This document shows, piece after piece, positions 1 to 12,575 of a stretch of 64,000 nt of DNA; the stretch's first letter is position 1, and each line of letters starts with the position of its first letter. Made by a program: the position numbers and the translations under genes. Source of the stretch: Blasia pusilla (taxonomy: Eukaryota > Marchantiophyta > Marchantiopsida > Blasiales); contig CM114272.1 of the NCBI GenBank assembly GCA_050084515.1, forward strand, positions 35,030,001 through 35,094,000, written 5' to 3'. The notes under the pieces were generated by a model that was not told where the DNA came from, did not search any database, and saw nothing but the letters and a program-made list of their open reading frames with translations.

Positions 1-630
1 ATAATAAGGGGCATGATCTTAATCCATCACCGCCGAAACTAGGTCATAGGAAGGTGGAATCCAAAAGGAGCATTTGGTGGTGCATGTGTCCTTCATTGGA
101 TAAAACGTCGTAAAGAGGGAGGGAAAGTCCTCATTTCAGATATCATGTGCGAGAGCTGGTTGGAAGAAACATAGTAGTAATGCAAACTCTGTACAGAATT
201 AGTTCCATCACGGTTAAGCCCTATAGTATGGAGGTGGTGGACTGTCCTAGCATCTACACAAACAGATTCATGGCAGAAGAGCACGCACTCCGCTACACTG
301 TATCCATGAATCTTTTAATAACTCTTTCTTGCCTCAACCTCATCAAGAAGGAGCCAGATCATCAGGTCAAGGATGGATTGTGCCATCACATAAACAGATG
401 GAGCATTTGCAAAAGGGTATGCACTGACTTCATTGTATCCCAGTGCATTTTGATAAGACCTGCTGTTGAAAATGGCGAGCGCTAAACACAGCTTTCTTAC
501 CCCATCTCATTATGGAACGAACCAGATCTTCAGCAGCACCATATACACAAATAGATCACAGGCAAAAGAGCTTCACTGTGTCCAAGGGCATCTGGATTTT
601 CTCAACTGTTGAAATCGGCAGTTGCAATGC
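1..630. repeat. Region downstream of PEX14 with degenerate ~140-bp tandem repeats
   Basis: No gene is recognised here; the stretch lies just 3' of the PEX14 stop codon and part of it may be its 3' untranslated region. Two segments, about 340-480 and 500-620, align imperfectly: both have a CCAGATC-TCAG block, then an ACA-AA-AGAT block, then GCAAAAG, then TGTTGAAA. A weaker third copy may begin near 247. The repeats are old and the function is unknown. Short open frames across them have no family resemblance. Confidence 0.4.
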
Positions 631-3600
631 TCATTCTTCCATTGCCTCATTCCGGAAAGAATTACTTGGATCACTTGCTGCTCTCTCTTGTGCCTCTAAT
701 TGTTGCTCTACCGGCTCTACAGCTTGTGCTCCAGAAGGTGAGGCCGTTGATTGTTGCTCCGAAAATGTAGCTGATATTGAAGGAGCCGCATCATTTTGAG
801 TCGAACTGGATGCAGCAGCTACAAATCCGTTTTCGAGTGCAGCCGGTGGATTGGGGAAAGACGCCCCCGCCGCAGGCTTTGGGCGTCGGATAGCTTCTTC
901 GGCACCCGGGTAGATTGGCTGTGGCACTGCCGGCGGGATCCAGCCTGGGCGCCCTCCATTGCTGTTAGGAGAGGTGGAAGAGCGGGTTTGTGGAGTTCCT
1001 AGATCAGCTTCTGTATCAAGATCAACCTCTGTGATCTTCACTGAAGTGGGATACGATGAGATCTCTGGTTCTGCTCTCTTTTGCCACCAGTTCTCTGATG
1101 GGGCCTCTGCTCCTGAACCAGTTAGTGATTCTGTACGCATTGCAAGATTCACATTGGAACTGCTAGCAGCATTGTAGCTCTCCACATACCTTCCTGGCTG
1201 ATCTGCACTGTTGCCAACTAAGGGACTGAATGGCCGGGCTTCAACGCTCGCCTTCTCCCATGGCTGCAAACAAAAAGTATATCAGATTCAGTTCCATAAC
1301 ATCCTGGTACCTTTCTGTCAGATGGAGCAGCTTTTCAACAAGCAGGACCAAGCATATGAGCCGGAGAAGAGCTCCCTAACAAACAGTTACTAAAAAACGC
1401 TACCACTTGCATTTTGGGTACTACAGATCAACTTCAAATAACAAGACAAAAAGTATCGAATCATCATGTCGAGATGTCCGTCTTCAAAGAAAAAAGCTGA
1501 AAATAGGATGAGATGATGGCAATCATTGAAACAATTCTTTGATATACAAGTTTCCAATCTCAGACAGTTGCACTTGATAAGAAGACATGCCTTTGCCTTT
1601 GGCTGCAATCGAGGATTTGATGGCACCTGAGCAGGATTCGGGGGTTTATCATTCACCTCCTGCACCATGATAGCACAAATCAATGGTAGACTCGATTTTG
1701 AGAAGACTGCAACGAACTCTTTTTGTGACAGATTCCTCCTGTTATGAGGTAAAAAATTAGCATTCATCTCTGGGTGAGGTTGTTCTGGTAGTACAACATA
1801 CCCTAATTCCTGGGGGCTTTTCTCCTCGTTCCAGCATTGCAATAATCTGACAGAGGGCAGTGAGTGAGATGAGGCTGAGTCATGTGCTCGATTGATTCGT
1901 AAACACCAAACTGCCAATGGTCTATAAGTGGACTGGATTTACCACCTGAGGATGAACTTAATATGCCCCGTCAAGGAATTTGGGGAAGTCAGGAGGAATG
2001 TGGAGGATATTGGTGGTGGTGGGGAGGAGGGGATTTGTCTTGGGGTGGACAGAATCAGATTAGCATTTGATTTCAACAACCCCATGAAATAGTACACAAT
2101 TTCTGACACGCACACCACCTATTTGCATAAGAGAAAGGATGACTGCTCCTCACACATCCAATCTTAAGTGAAACTTTTAAACTTCTTTGGGCTGAGGTTC
2201 AGGAACATGAACTCACATCCATGTATGATTGAGAGTGGGGTGCACTGGTTGGTGGAGCAGACATGGATCTCACTACAGCACCACAAGCCAACATCAACAA
2301 GGAGCCATGGTTATCATACTGCAAAAGTTTCGTATGATTTCCATTAGTCTGTTAAAATAATACCTGAGATTCCCATGAGACCCCACCGGTGTTATCCTGA
2401 ATTCTCCCCTACTAGACCACCATGATAACAGCACTCACGTGCAGGTGATTGCTTACACATTAGAACATAGAGGAACCCTACCCACCCTTCTTCCTCCTTG
2501 GCTGCCAAGACAAGTGAAACCATATGATAGACGTAACTGACAATTCTATACAACACATTTTGGCAGAATTCGCAAGCTGTCCAAGGTAAACACCTCATGT
2601 TTGGTGCCAACTTAAACACCTATTGGTTGTTGTGGACTGATCACTAAGAACAGAATCTTATGGGTACATACACAGGAAGAACACCTTGTTGATCATTGTG
2701 ACTGAAGCCAGGAGACTGATCCGAAGCTGCTCCCACATATGGGACCTGCGGAGCATTTGTCATCAGCTTATGTCCAGGAGAAAGTCGGCAGCCAATCGGT
2801 GAATCTTAGATCCATGTGATTAAAAAAACAGAATAGGTTTCAGGATTCGAAATTGATATGCCTTAGAAGAAGATTGTACCAAAGAACTCTATACCTTGAA
2901 TGAGTTGTAATCTCGACTCTCAGATGTTGATGGAGTCCTTACACCGTTTGCCTGGCCTGACCAATCAGCAACTGGATTTTGTCAGCATCATGGTTCAAGT
3001 TCAACGAGAGGAAGAGGGTGAGTTTCAGCAAACTTCACAGTAGCTGTCAAATTATTTGCATTTATTAATTGTTATATCTGATTATGCCGCTTCCACACTG
3101 TGACTATGTTCACCGTCCCACATCTCCTTTGCTGCAAGATACTCCCTACCATGGCAACACAAGGCGGTTCAAATGTGACGCTTGAGAAAGTTTGGGGAAT
3201 AGAAGGGTGACCGTAATAGAATAGTTCAAAACCAACTCCAGAAGAATTCCCCCACCACTTGTAAAATGTAAGTTGCTGACATTGGAAAGAGGACTTTCAG
3301 TTAACTCCACCTTTCCAGTAGTCTAAATTGCCATGTCCAGGGGCTTGCTGATTGTTGGCCACAGGCCGTTGGTACTTTGTCACCTCTGAATTTTCGGAAA
3401 CATCTTTCATACCTGCCAGGGCATTCTTTAGCTCCACTGTTTGAACTTCCACTGCCCTTATGATATTGTCCAAGCGTTGGCGATCTGCAGATTTCCACCA
3501 GCCCTTAGTTTCAACAACCAATTCACCGACGCAAGGGAAACGAAGAACAGAATTTAGCAATCTGACCAAGCTCTGTCCTAGAAACTGAAGATGACGAATT

Positions 3601-5570
3601 CTCACCATCGGTCAAAAATTCAGAACCACTACACAGTCACAAAATCTGCACTTCTATCTCATTCATCTCATTAAGTGAGGAATTAGACGAACGAGATGGT
3701 TCACCTTCAGATCTGGAATGTTCTATCGCCTGCATCGCTCCAATCATTTGAGCAGCAGCTGTGGTCGCTGCTGTTGCTGCAGCTACTGCTTCGGCAGTTG
3801 CCTCTTCCAAAGGGCTCCGTTTGGGCAGCTTGCCTGGCTCAACTTGTTCACTCTCACCCAGTACAACATGGCGTATCCAGTGCTTGAGCTTTGGAATGAG
3901 GAACCTCTAATTAAAAATAGCCAGAACACACAAAGGTTTGAGCAGTCAAACTCTGTTTACTTCTGAACACAATATTCAAAAGTTGGAATTGATAAATCCT
4001 GGAACCAGAACAACACCAACTTCTGGGTCCTGATGACTGAGATTTAGGTCTGTTACTCACTAACCAAAAACCCTAGCTTGTAAAACTAGAATGCAGAAGC
4101 AGAGGCCGAGGCAGTAGCAACCTTGGTAAGTATTCCTGCCCCAGCTCCACCTGCAGTGAGAACTCCCAGTGCAAGAATCATCTGTGCCCAGCTGCTGGGC
4201 TTTGTTTGGGCAGCAGCTGTCATTTGCCCAGGTCCTGGCTGCATCAAAGTCATTTGTTGTGGAGGAGCAACAACCCCAGGAACTCCTGCTTGTGTCCCTG
4301 CAAAGAGTAACCTGCCATCAACATCCTGAAGAAACGAAGAGACTTTCTAGCTTTCACTCCAACCATGTCCTGGACGGCTCGGGCAAACTCTGCTGACATT
4401 TAGTTTCAGCACATGTGGATCAGATCGATGGGCACCCCAACTAAAATGACAAAAATATACCATTTCACAATACCATGAACTGTTTGTAAATTATATAGTC
4501 AATCAGATCTGAAAGGGAACTTTAGTCTAGAGACCATTGTGCTGTTGAGCACCATTCCCAAAATCCACCACAATGAATCATCAGTGCAATCATCGCTCAG
4601 GACCTGACATTCAGGAATGCAACTGCAAGTGGAAACGTGTGTAAAACAGAATGCGTCTCTGACTTTTCTTATTCACATTACCTGTCGTTGGCACTGTTGC
4701 AGTAGAAGAATCTGACGGTGGATCCTGCAAAGACCAAGAAGCAAAAGGTTGAGATGCTTCCCATCGCAGAGATCCGATATTTCTTTCTCTATGCAGAGAC
4801 AGAACACTCAATCAGAAGTACTCTCCCATACAACCTTCGAAGCCCTCCAGCTAGACGGGAGATTTATCATCTGTCGTAGTGAGTTTGAATTTAGCGCACG
4901 ACTCTTCCCCGATGAAGCAGGCATGACTGAGAAACTACTTTACCTGACACATAATCCCTTGCTAAACCCTTGCTTCCTGACTGTTACTCCTCTCGAGGAC
5001 CTTTTTGGGTGACCGAAGACAATAATCGGTTCTTCCATTCACTAAGAGCACGTTGACATGTCACTCAATTACAGTCAGACAGACAGTTGTGCCCTGACGG
5101 AGCTGAAGAGGGGAGGTCGGCAACTTACTGGGACACGGCGAAAAGCTTCATCAATTTCCTCTCTGGATAGGCCTTTCTTTTCCAGAAACGATCGCCGATA
5201 CACTATGGGCGATCCTTTCACTTTGGGATGGGAAAGGAACTTGACTGCGTTTTCCACTTGATCCTCTCGAATTGGCTGCGGCTCCACAAACCGCCAGTTC
5301 TCATTCTTCGTCGCCTCTGCTGCTCCTGCCTGTGAAGAAGGTGCTCCTGCAGCATTTCAAGCAAGAACAAAAGCAGTACTCGTGAGTGCCAACAACCGAC
5401 CCAAGTTTCCATCCTACACTCTGTTAAGCTTCGAGCAGCAGAAAAAGAACAGTTCCACACGTGCGCGCTACTACGCCAGCATTCAGAGTCCAATTGCACA
5501 GGAGATCACCAGGAAGTGGTGTAGTGACAGGCAGAGCAGTCCCAGGAAGAAGCTCGCCGACGGTAGCCAT
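631..5570 (-). CDS. PEX14: Peroxisomal membrane docking protein PEX14 (peroxin-14), 12 coding exons
   Basis: PEX14 is the peroxisomal membrane docking factor that receives cargo-loaded PEX5/PEX7 receptors during matrix protein import. Coding exons, in transcript order: 5570-5510, 5346-5129, 4724-4682, 4297-4122, 3906-3705, 3484-3311, 2956-2895, 2745-2685, 2272-2217, 1846-1802, 1659-1591 and 1263-631. They sum to 1800 nt (599 aa) with frame kept at every junction. The start is ATG at 5570 (MATVGELL...). The PEX14 N-terminal domain lies at about residues 46-93 (PIREDQVENAVKFLSHP; RRSFLEKKGL; EEIDEAFRRVP). A Gly/Ala-rich membrane segment follows at 145-165, then LIPKLKHW. A coiled-coil-prone stretch is in exon 6. 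RGEKPPGIR, NDKPPNP and WIPPAVPQP near the C terminus match plant PEX14. Exon 8 could instead start 21 nt earlier in frame. The last intron has a GC donor. The model is complete; length is somewhat above the usual roughly 500 aa. Confidence 0.93.
1264..1590 (-). other. Last intron of PEX14, non-canonical GC-AG type
   Basis: Reading the minus strand, exon 11 ends CCAAAGGCAAAG and is followed directly by gcatgtcttc; exon 12 begins after tttgcag with CCATGGGAG. This joins NPRLQPKAK to PWEKA, which matches the conserved plant PEX14 order (a K-x-K then P-W-D/E). No GT donor nearby gives a phase-compatible junction, so a GC-AG intron is the simplest reading. Without a transcript this stays an inference. 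Confidence 0.75.
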
Positions 5571-6500
5571 CGCTTCCCAGCTCTTTCTTCCACACTACAC
5601 TCCTCCAATTAAACCTTCACTCCACCATCAGCTGCGAACGGCAATTCCTCTACATCACATAACATCGCACAGATGCAGGCATTAATCTCTCCACCGACTG
5701 AAACCTACATCCCTAACTCGTATCTATGGCCTACTTCTGTAACTCTTCCTCGGCCAACCGCTCAGCTGTCACTCCACCCATCCAGGACAAATCTGAATTG
5801 TGCACCCGGGAGCTCTGTACCCTCAAATTCCTCAGCCACGACCAGAAACTACAGCAGTACAATCCAAAATCCAGAATTCCACCTCGAACTACACGACAGC
5901 CACAAACCGAAATGACCTGCCCCAATTCCCCGGGTAGCAGAACTACACTCCACGACTACGGCCGATGGCAGCAACCATGGCGATCGAACCCCAGAATGAA
6001 GCTGCAAAAGCAGCAATGAACTCGAATAACTTGGCCCACCTCGACCTGTACAAGCGTCTCACCGTCAAAAACTCACCCATGAAATCCAATCCCACCCCGG
6101 ACACGATCTACACTCGCGGCTCTCTCTCTCTCTCTCTCCAATACATCACTTCATTCATTCTCTCTTACACTGACAAATTCGCGCGATGATAGCGGTCACT
6201 CCTCCCTCCAAAGCATCAAGTCATTCATCCTCTCTCACACCTACGCGATGGCGCAACGTTCCCAGTCACTCTTCCATGGCCCGCAAGCTCGTAAGCGGAG
6301 AGCCCAGGCCGCGAGGGGATGATTCCGCTGCAGAATTTGGGAGCCCGCGTCGAAACTGAGGTCACCTGCATATCACATCGTCCTACCCTCCCCACTCTCT
6401 TCCTTCCTCCCATACCACTCCTTCGTATTTACTTAGATCTTCCTTCCTCCCATACCCTCCACTCCTTCGTATTTACTTAGAGTAAGTCCCCATTTAGCAA
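5571..6500 (-). promoter_or_regulatory. PEX14 5' flank: presumed 5'UTR and promoter
   Basis: This stretch precedes the PEX14 start codon. It holds a (CT)9 microsatellite on the plus strand (GA on the PEX14 sense strand) at 6120-6138. Two imperfect copies of an ATCA-TCATTC-TCTCTC-CAC block lie at about 6145-6190 and 6218-6250. A near-perfect ~42-bp tandem duplication built on TTCCTTCCTCCCATACC and TTCGTATTTACTTAG is at 6397-6480. Pyrimidine-rich tracts and GA repeats are common near plant transcription starts, but no TATA box can be assigned with confidence. Short open frames here are not credible genes. Confidence 0.4.
6397..6480. repeat. ~42-bp tandem duplication
   Basis: Two adjacent units, about 6397-6436 and 6437-6480, share TTCCTTCCTCCCATACC and ACTCCTTCGTATTTACTTAG. 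They differ by a small insertion, so the duplication looks recent. Confidence 0.85.
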
Positions 6501-8940
6501 TTAGTGGGTCTAGAATATTTATCGCTAGTAAGGAAGTAAAAGTATAAATTCATGAATGGAAATAAAAGGGATTAATGATGTTGCACGCAAATTAAAAAAA
6601 ATTATTCTAATAGTTTATGAAGTATTTTTTGGTTGCCTAGTTGTCGCGTGACAAGCATAGAGGTGTTTGCAAATCAAGAAGGCATTCTCTAATAATAATA
6701 TAGACGGTGATAACTTATTATTTGTGAGGGAATGAAAATTGATGTTTGGTCCATTTGCGCCGCAAAAATCAGGGTGCAGAAATACCAAGTATGATCCCTT
6801 GTATCGTTGATGTCTTCAGGAACGTGATTGATGTCTTCGAGAATATAACATAATCGGTAGACAAGTAGAAATGGCCTGAATTGGGAGAGAGAATTGGTTT
6901 GAACTTCGTAAAGGGATACGCCACATTAACAATACATGACCCGAGCCCAGGACTCATGAGAACTTCCCATAGGGAATGCCCCTTAGCTTCGCGCGCGGGC
7001 GGGTTGAAATTACCTATGAGTATGGTAATTCTCGAGTGACATTTAAATCAACTTCAATGACCAAGCCATCCAATTATGATAATTAACTTCCAAGTGACAT
7101 TTTAATTGACTCCAAGCGACCAAGCTATCATCTATGTAATGAAAAGAGGATGGTGTTAGAAAATGTTGACACTTGTCCTTTTAAGGCTATTTCTGACGCG
7201 TGTTATTTAAATGTGTCATTTAAGGGTAATTAAATGAAGAGGAAAAAGAAAAGTCTATCACGCGTGCACAGCACATCATACAAGCATCGATTAAGAGGAA
7301 GGCGCTCTTAATCGATAGGAGAAGATTTAGGCGTTCTAGTCTCATTGGATGTGAGTGTTAGGTGAGGTCTCAAGAGGAGAGAAGTTTGAAACAAGAAGGG
7401 CACTCTCCAATGTTAGTGTAGATTGAAATTGGGAACGACACACACCATTGATACTAAGGATGATCAAATGGTTTTTTTCACAGAAAGCCTCGCCACATGA
7501 CACATATTGTAAAGAAACAATATTCTCGCACTTTTCCTAAAGATAATCAAGCTTATATGGGAAAAAAATGTTTCTTTCAAACCTCATTTTAAAGTTCAAT
7601 TTTGAACATCTCGATGAAGTTTAGATTTTCAAGGTTTCTACTATTGTTGGAACTTCATAACCAAAATTTTGTTTGTGATAGTCGAGCATTTTTCAAAATG
7701 AATAGAGTTGGTTGTATTTTCAGACAATGGGGGTAGCGTGTGCATTCCTAAGTTGAGTGTTAAGTCAATATGGCGCATTAGTGGAGTTGTTGACAAACTA
7801 GGACATCAAGTTTCATGCCTTATATTATCAAACACTTATTTCCCACCATACGACAGCGGGAGATCATCTTGATCTGGATGGTCTATTAGAGTAAGTTTTT
7901 TAGACGATGAAGAGAGATTTGTACATATATGGCTTACAAGGAGGCCACATAGGAGACTACAACTTAAAATTTTCCTGATTTACTTACAACTATTCATCAT
8001 AGTATTGGTGAGATGTTGAACTTGATAACCTTGATATGTGGGCGTGAATATGTTCTCAACAGGCAAAGATATTTAGTAGAGTCATGCACAAGGATTTTTC
8101 ATAATGAGCCTTTTTGTTGAAGGGACATGATAGTATAGTTCGGAAGGATTGTATACATAATTGTGCACCATGTCATCTTCCTAATATTTTTGGATGTAAT
8201 TCGTGAATCACTATGCAAGTAGCAATTCACTTCATACAAGACCTACAATCCTTATTCGCTTACAAAATGGAGAAAGAAATTACCTTTCCCTTCATAAAAT
8301 ATGATGGCATAATCGTCTCCAAAAGTGTTACCATAATACTAATCTCCACCTCCATCTACCCACAATAATCGATGTGGTTCTCTTTGTTACACATCCATCT
8401 ACCCAATTTACTTGTCTTGTAAGTACAAAATTTCCAAAAATACAAGGGAAAATTGAATGATTTATAATGTATGCCCAAGAAATTTAAATACTTCAAATAC
8501 CTCGATAAATCGCATATCACCTCCCTCAAACTTATTGAGCCTAAACCATCGGAGGAGGGTTCTAAATCAGATCATGCGGCATAGGCTTTGGATCTTCGAA
8601 ACCTTCCCAAAACAACAAGTTTTCATGAATAATATACTTGCTACATACATAGGCCTTGTATCCAATCGACATTCATGCTAATGAGAGTCATGCATACATG
8701 ACTTATCTCTCCCCTCAAGTGACTACCCAAGGAGTTGAACCTCCAACTCTTCTAGCCACACTCCTAGGCCTCGATGCATTTCCATCTCCTCACATGTGCG
8801 TAAATGTATCCTTCCTCCCAAATATATGTTTCATCAATAAGCAAGTCACATTACCCGCAATGCGCACTAGGGCCTACAAGTGTTGGATGAAAAGGGCTTG
8901 TAGAGGATTCCATTATCCCATCAATGTTTGGATCTGTTCT
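6501..8940. other. AT-rich intergenic DNA, no gene recognised
   Basis: No supported coding exon is seen. The stretch holds a short dispersed repeat at 6663-6704 (a second copy is at 14644-14685) and many interrupted frames on both strands. Some of the minus-strand frames may belong to the transposase relic to the right, but I cannot place them in a family. Confidence 0.5.
6663..6704. repeat. Dispersed 42-bp repeat, copy 1
   Basis: The sequence starting GTGTTTGCAAATC and ending AATAATAATATAGA recurs at 14644-14685 with about five mismatches, in the same orientation. It looks like the end of a short nonautonomous element. Confidence 0.6.
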
Positions 8941-9063
8941 TGAGGATCTGTTCAAAATACAAGGAAGCTCAAGATAAGACTTAAGTGGAGTATTTGCATT
9001 CCAATATGGTAGGTTGTTCAATTGCGTGTAATGCAAGATTGAGTGTAGAGACACATTATATTC

Positions 9064-9370
9064 TCTTGTAACATCCAACGCATATATGTCATAATATTTT
9101 GTAAGGGTATATCATCTAAGTCCACCTGCATGTCGTGCCCTCGCAAAAGCTTCAAATACTTTGCAACTTTGGAATACAATGTGATATATAGTGGTCTACA
9201 ATAAACTGCTTCCAAGTACTATCCAATCCATATTTGTCATGATATTTGGAATGTCTACATCATCCAATGTACCTCTTGCCAAGTATGTCCGCATGGCATG
9301 CACTTAGAGAAGATCCTTTGCAATATTAAGATATGGCGAGATCTATAGTGGTCCACGCTATATTACCTTT
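9064..9370. repeat. ~145-bp tandem duplication within the transposase relic
   Basis: Units 9064-9205 and 9206-9370 share CATCCAA-CATAT-TGTCAT-ATATTT at the start and AGTGGTC-AC-ATA near the end. Reading the minus strand, both give a similar peptide (K/N-V/I-A-K then a H-x-M), so a stretch of decayed coding DNA was duplicated in tandem. Confidence 0.5.
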
Positions 9371-9479
9371 AAGTTGGGCACACTTTGCAGGATGTACGCC
9401 TCCATGAAAGCTTGACACATATTTTTAATCTACAAATTCAGTTTAGTTAGGATGTATTTGATTAGTGGAAAAGAAATGT

Positions 9480-10245
9480 GTGCAGAAGGAATTGTTACAA
9501 TAAATTTTTATATTGGATCTTATGCGTCATGCAATTTCCACATGAGTATATCTTGAAGCGTGAAGATCTAGCCAATCTTTGGATATGTAACTGTCTAATG
9601 AAACACACAAACTCCCTCCCATAATAGTACCAACTCTTTAACTACAAGCTTCATGTTTATGTCAAGATGCCTATTATCGTGGTACATAAGGTGCAAATTA
9701 TCCTCCAAAGCAATAAGTGCATTAATTATGGAGTACAACTACATAGGAGAATGAAGTTCAATGTATGTAAATAACACAACTATAATGATTAGGGTCAATA
9801 TCAAATGACCTCTCTTCATCCCAAGCCATTTCAAGATTTAATAGTTCACAAACAACATTGGTAAAACCAAGTAAGATCTACATGTAATCTTGAACGGTGG
9901 TGTCCCCTCCATTGGAAGTCCAAACCGACTATGGATTGGCTCCTCTATCCAAGAAGGAAATATACTTTTTATATGCGCGTCGATGAATCCACTATGGGTC
10001 ACACAAATCCATCTATAGATCAATGGATGTAATGCCACACAATAAAATCGACGTAGGAAGGGCATCAATACATATGAAGTATGCGTAGAATGATTAGGGG
10101 CGTGTTGGAGACAACTTTGTGGGATGTCTCCTCTCACATCCTTATGATATTGCATTTTCCTGCAATATGGACAAGATCTCAATTTGACACCCTCCTTTGG
10201 ATATAGATATTGAATCCACAAACATGCATGTATTACCTCATAGTC
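9480..10245 (-). pseudogene. CACTA (En/Spm) TNP2-type transposase relic
   Basis: On the minus strand, 10245-9838 is open. It shows a Cys pair in SCPYCRK followed by RGDIPQ, then a SRFGLPMEGTPPF block and a YLVLPMLFVNY block. This order (Cys-x2-Cys, then R-x-GL-x-x-G-x-x-PF, then a Trp/Leu-Pro-hydrophobic stretch ending in V-N-Y) is the pattern of the TNP2 transposase family carried by CACTA elements. After 9838 the similarity continues in other frames with stops (LDIN-KLVVKELVLLWEG, then LQDILMWKLHD), matching the following part of TNP2. It is therefore frame-broken and inactive. No terminal inverted repeats were identified. The assignment rests on remembered family patterns, not on a search. 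Confidence 0.6.
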
Positions 10246-12240
10246 TAGTGTGACTTGAGAGATAACTTATTGAGCTAAAACCTAGAACATGTGGCATTTC
10301 CCTATATGAGGAGTTGAAATAATGCATGCCATAAATACTTTGGTGACTAAATACCACCCATAGAAGTTTAGCAAGAATAGAGTGGTGGATAAACAAGAGT
10401 TAATGGAATATGCGCCTCCTCATTTGATAAACCCAAACCACCATCTCCATTACAAACATCAAAATGGTCTTAAATATCTCATCCAAACTATCACCGCCAT
10501 TAGTTTGATCCACCTCATATGTAGAAGCCTTTGATAAAGAATTCTCATCGTTCTCCTTGAACTCAACATTGTATTTTGTGCTTGATTGATTCCCCCTCTA
10601 ATGTCTCGGTGGATGCGATGAGGGATCAAAGATACATCACTCAAAACTCTTCGCTTGTCATACTTGGACAAGCCACAATCCTCTACTATGAAAAATTGCT
10701 TTAGCTCTCAATATCTCCACAATCGATGAGGAATATGCACTTGCGATTCATCGCATATTCAAGGATTGAGACACATAATTCAAGTTAGATCAAGACTATC
10801 ATAATGATAAAAAAAATCATATATCATAAGAAAAAACCCATAATTTCAAGATGGACGACTTCATACATAATAATAGAGTGGGATAAGATGAATGGAAGAT
10901 GAGTACGTATAATAGATGATGATCAAGACCTACGTACACATATTCACATATCCAAAAAGATTGCAATATAAAAATACCTAGGGGAGTTTCATATTCAGTA
11001 TCTCCTTAACCCTTGCAATGATATTCACACAATGGTTTTTCATTTTCAGCTAAAAAATATTGATTCGACTATCTTTATGGTTTTATTTGCAACAATAGAA
11101 AAATATTTATTCTCATCCTGCAAATGAAATCCTTTGTGTCGACCCTCTACATACTCTTGCTAGACATCTTGGTCTGGATAAAAAACATGGAAAAAATTGG
11201 CAATGTTACCATATCGTATAAGGTCATCGTTGTTGCATTGATGTTATTGGATGTACTTCACATTATAGATTCTTGTAAGAAATTAAAAAATTACTCATAC
11301 ATGATATAAGTGATTCACTTCATGTCATGAACCTAGATTCATTCGAACACTCCTAGATTTACTAAAATGTTTACACTATACATTGCGAGCCCTCCAAGAC
11401 TCTCTCCTCAAGCATAAAGCCTAACACGTAGAATGTCACTACATCCTAGTATGATTTCAACCATGTAGCTACAGAAACAATCCCCGTGATAGGAAATTTG
11501 GTCCCTTATCACAGGGGCCAACCCCCACACCCAAACTCCTTCAATATATATTGCCTATCTTATATCTCGAGTAGTATGTCAACATGAATAATTTGTGGAT
11601 ACCCACATAACATTGCATCACACTCCACTCAATACTCTACTAACCTATTGACTATGTTGATGGGTCCATGCCTACCTAGAACAAAACTAACATCTTTGTG
11701 TGTCAAAACCGAGATCGTATCTTTTGGCTTCATGATCATGCAAACCTATGACCTAATATAAGATGAATGTATACTCACATTTCCTTATGACACCTCCATT
11801 GAACACGTAGGCAATGGTGGTGATAGTCTAAACATAAAATCTAGCACGAACTTAAAAATTTCTTGGATAAGGGATTGACTATCGTTCAAAGGTTGTACCC
11901 ATATATATCGTCTATAATGGAGGTTGTGTTTCCAATTAAACCTATGGCGAGTGTGGATATATGATATCTCTCAAATATACATGTATATATATGCTTTCAT
12001 ATTCCAACCCATTGATAAACCTTGCATCATTCAAAAGAAGGAAGATGCATGTGGTTTATTTTACAAACATATATTTCCCATACTAGAGGCATGGAACATG
12101 TGGATCAAACTAGTGTGGCAGCCCCAAAAGTGGGGTCTTATTATTAAAGAAAAAATAATATGAATACAAAAATGTAACTAAAGAAAATAAATAGAGTGTA
12201 CATAAGTGCATATAGATAGAAAAGAGACCCACAATTCACA
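10246..12240. other. AT-rich DNA, no gene recognised
   Basis: This lies upstream of the transposase relic on its own strand and could include the rest of that element. Open frames at 10459-10671 (minus) and 11924-12163 (plus) have no recognisable motif. Confidence 0.4.
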
Positions 12241-12261
12241 AAAACCGATTTTTTGGTAATA

Positions 12262-12575
12262 GTCATCGGAGAGTATAGTAGCCTTCAATACAAACGGGGA
12301 GACACTACTTTACAAAAGAGAAGAATAGAAAAGAGACCCATAATATTAAAAATTCAAAAAAATTGTAAAGGGCATTATTGTTAACACCCAATTGTGGCCC
12401 TAGGGATCCCAGAGTATAGTATATTAGTAGTCTTCAATACAAATCAGGGAGACACTATGTAGGCATCGGAGAGTATAGTAACCTTCAATACAAACCATGG
12501 AGACTCTATAGTACAGAGGAGAAGAATACGATAGTGTGTATGAGATATAAGGAGAAGAATACAATAGTGTGTACA
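12262..12575. repeat. Cluster of ~50-bp imperfect tandem repeats
   Basis: Three units, near 12262-12310, 12405-12460 and 12462-12510, share GAGAGTATAGTA, CTTCAATACAAA and GGAGACACTA. A second small duplication (GGAGAAGAATACRATAGTGTGTA) follows at 12518-12570, and AGAAAAGAGACCCA recurs at about 12217 and 12327. Repeats with CACTA-containing units can be subterminal parts of CACTA elements, which would fit the TNP2 relic to the left; that link is speculative. Confidence 0.65.

Noticed and set aside
147-485. 112-codon plus-strand frame
   Set aside because: Begins at a non-ATG codon, covers degenerate tandem repeats, and lacks any family pattern.
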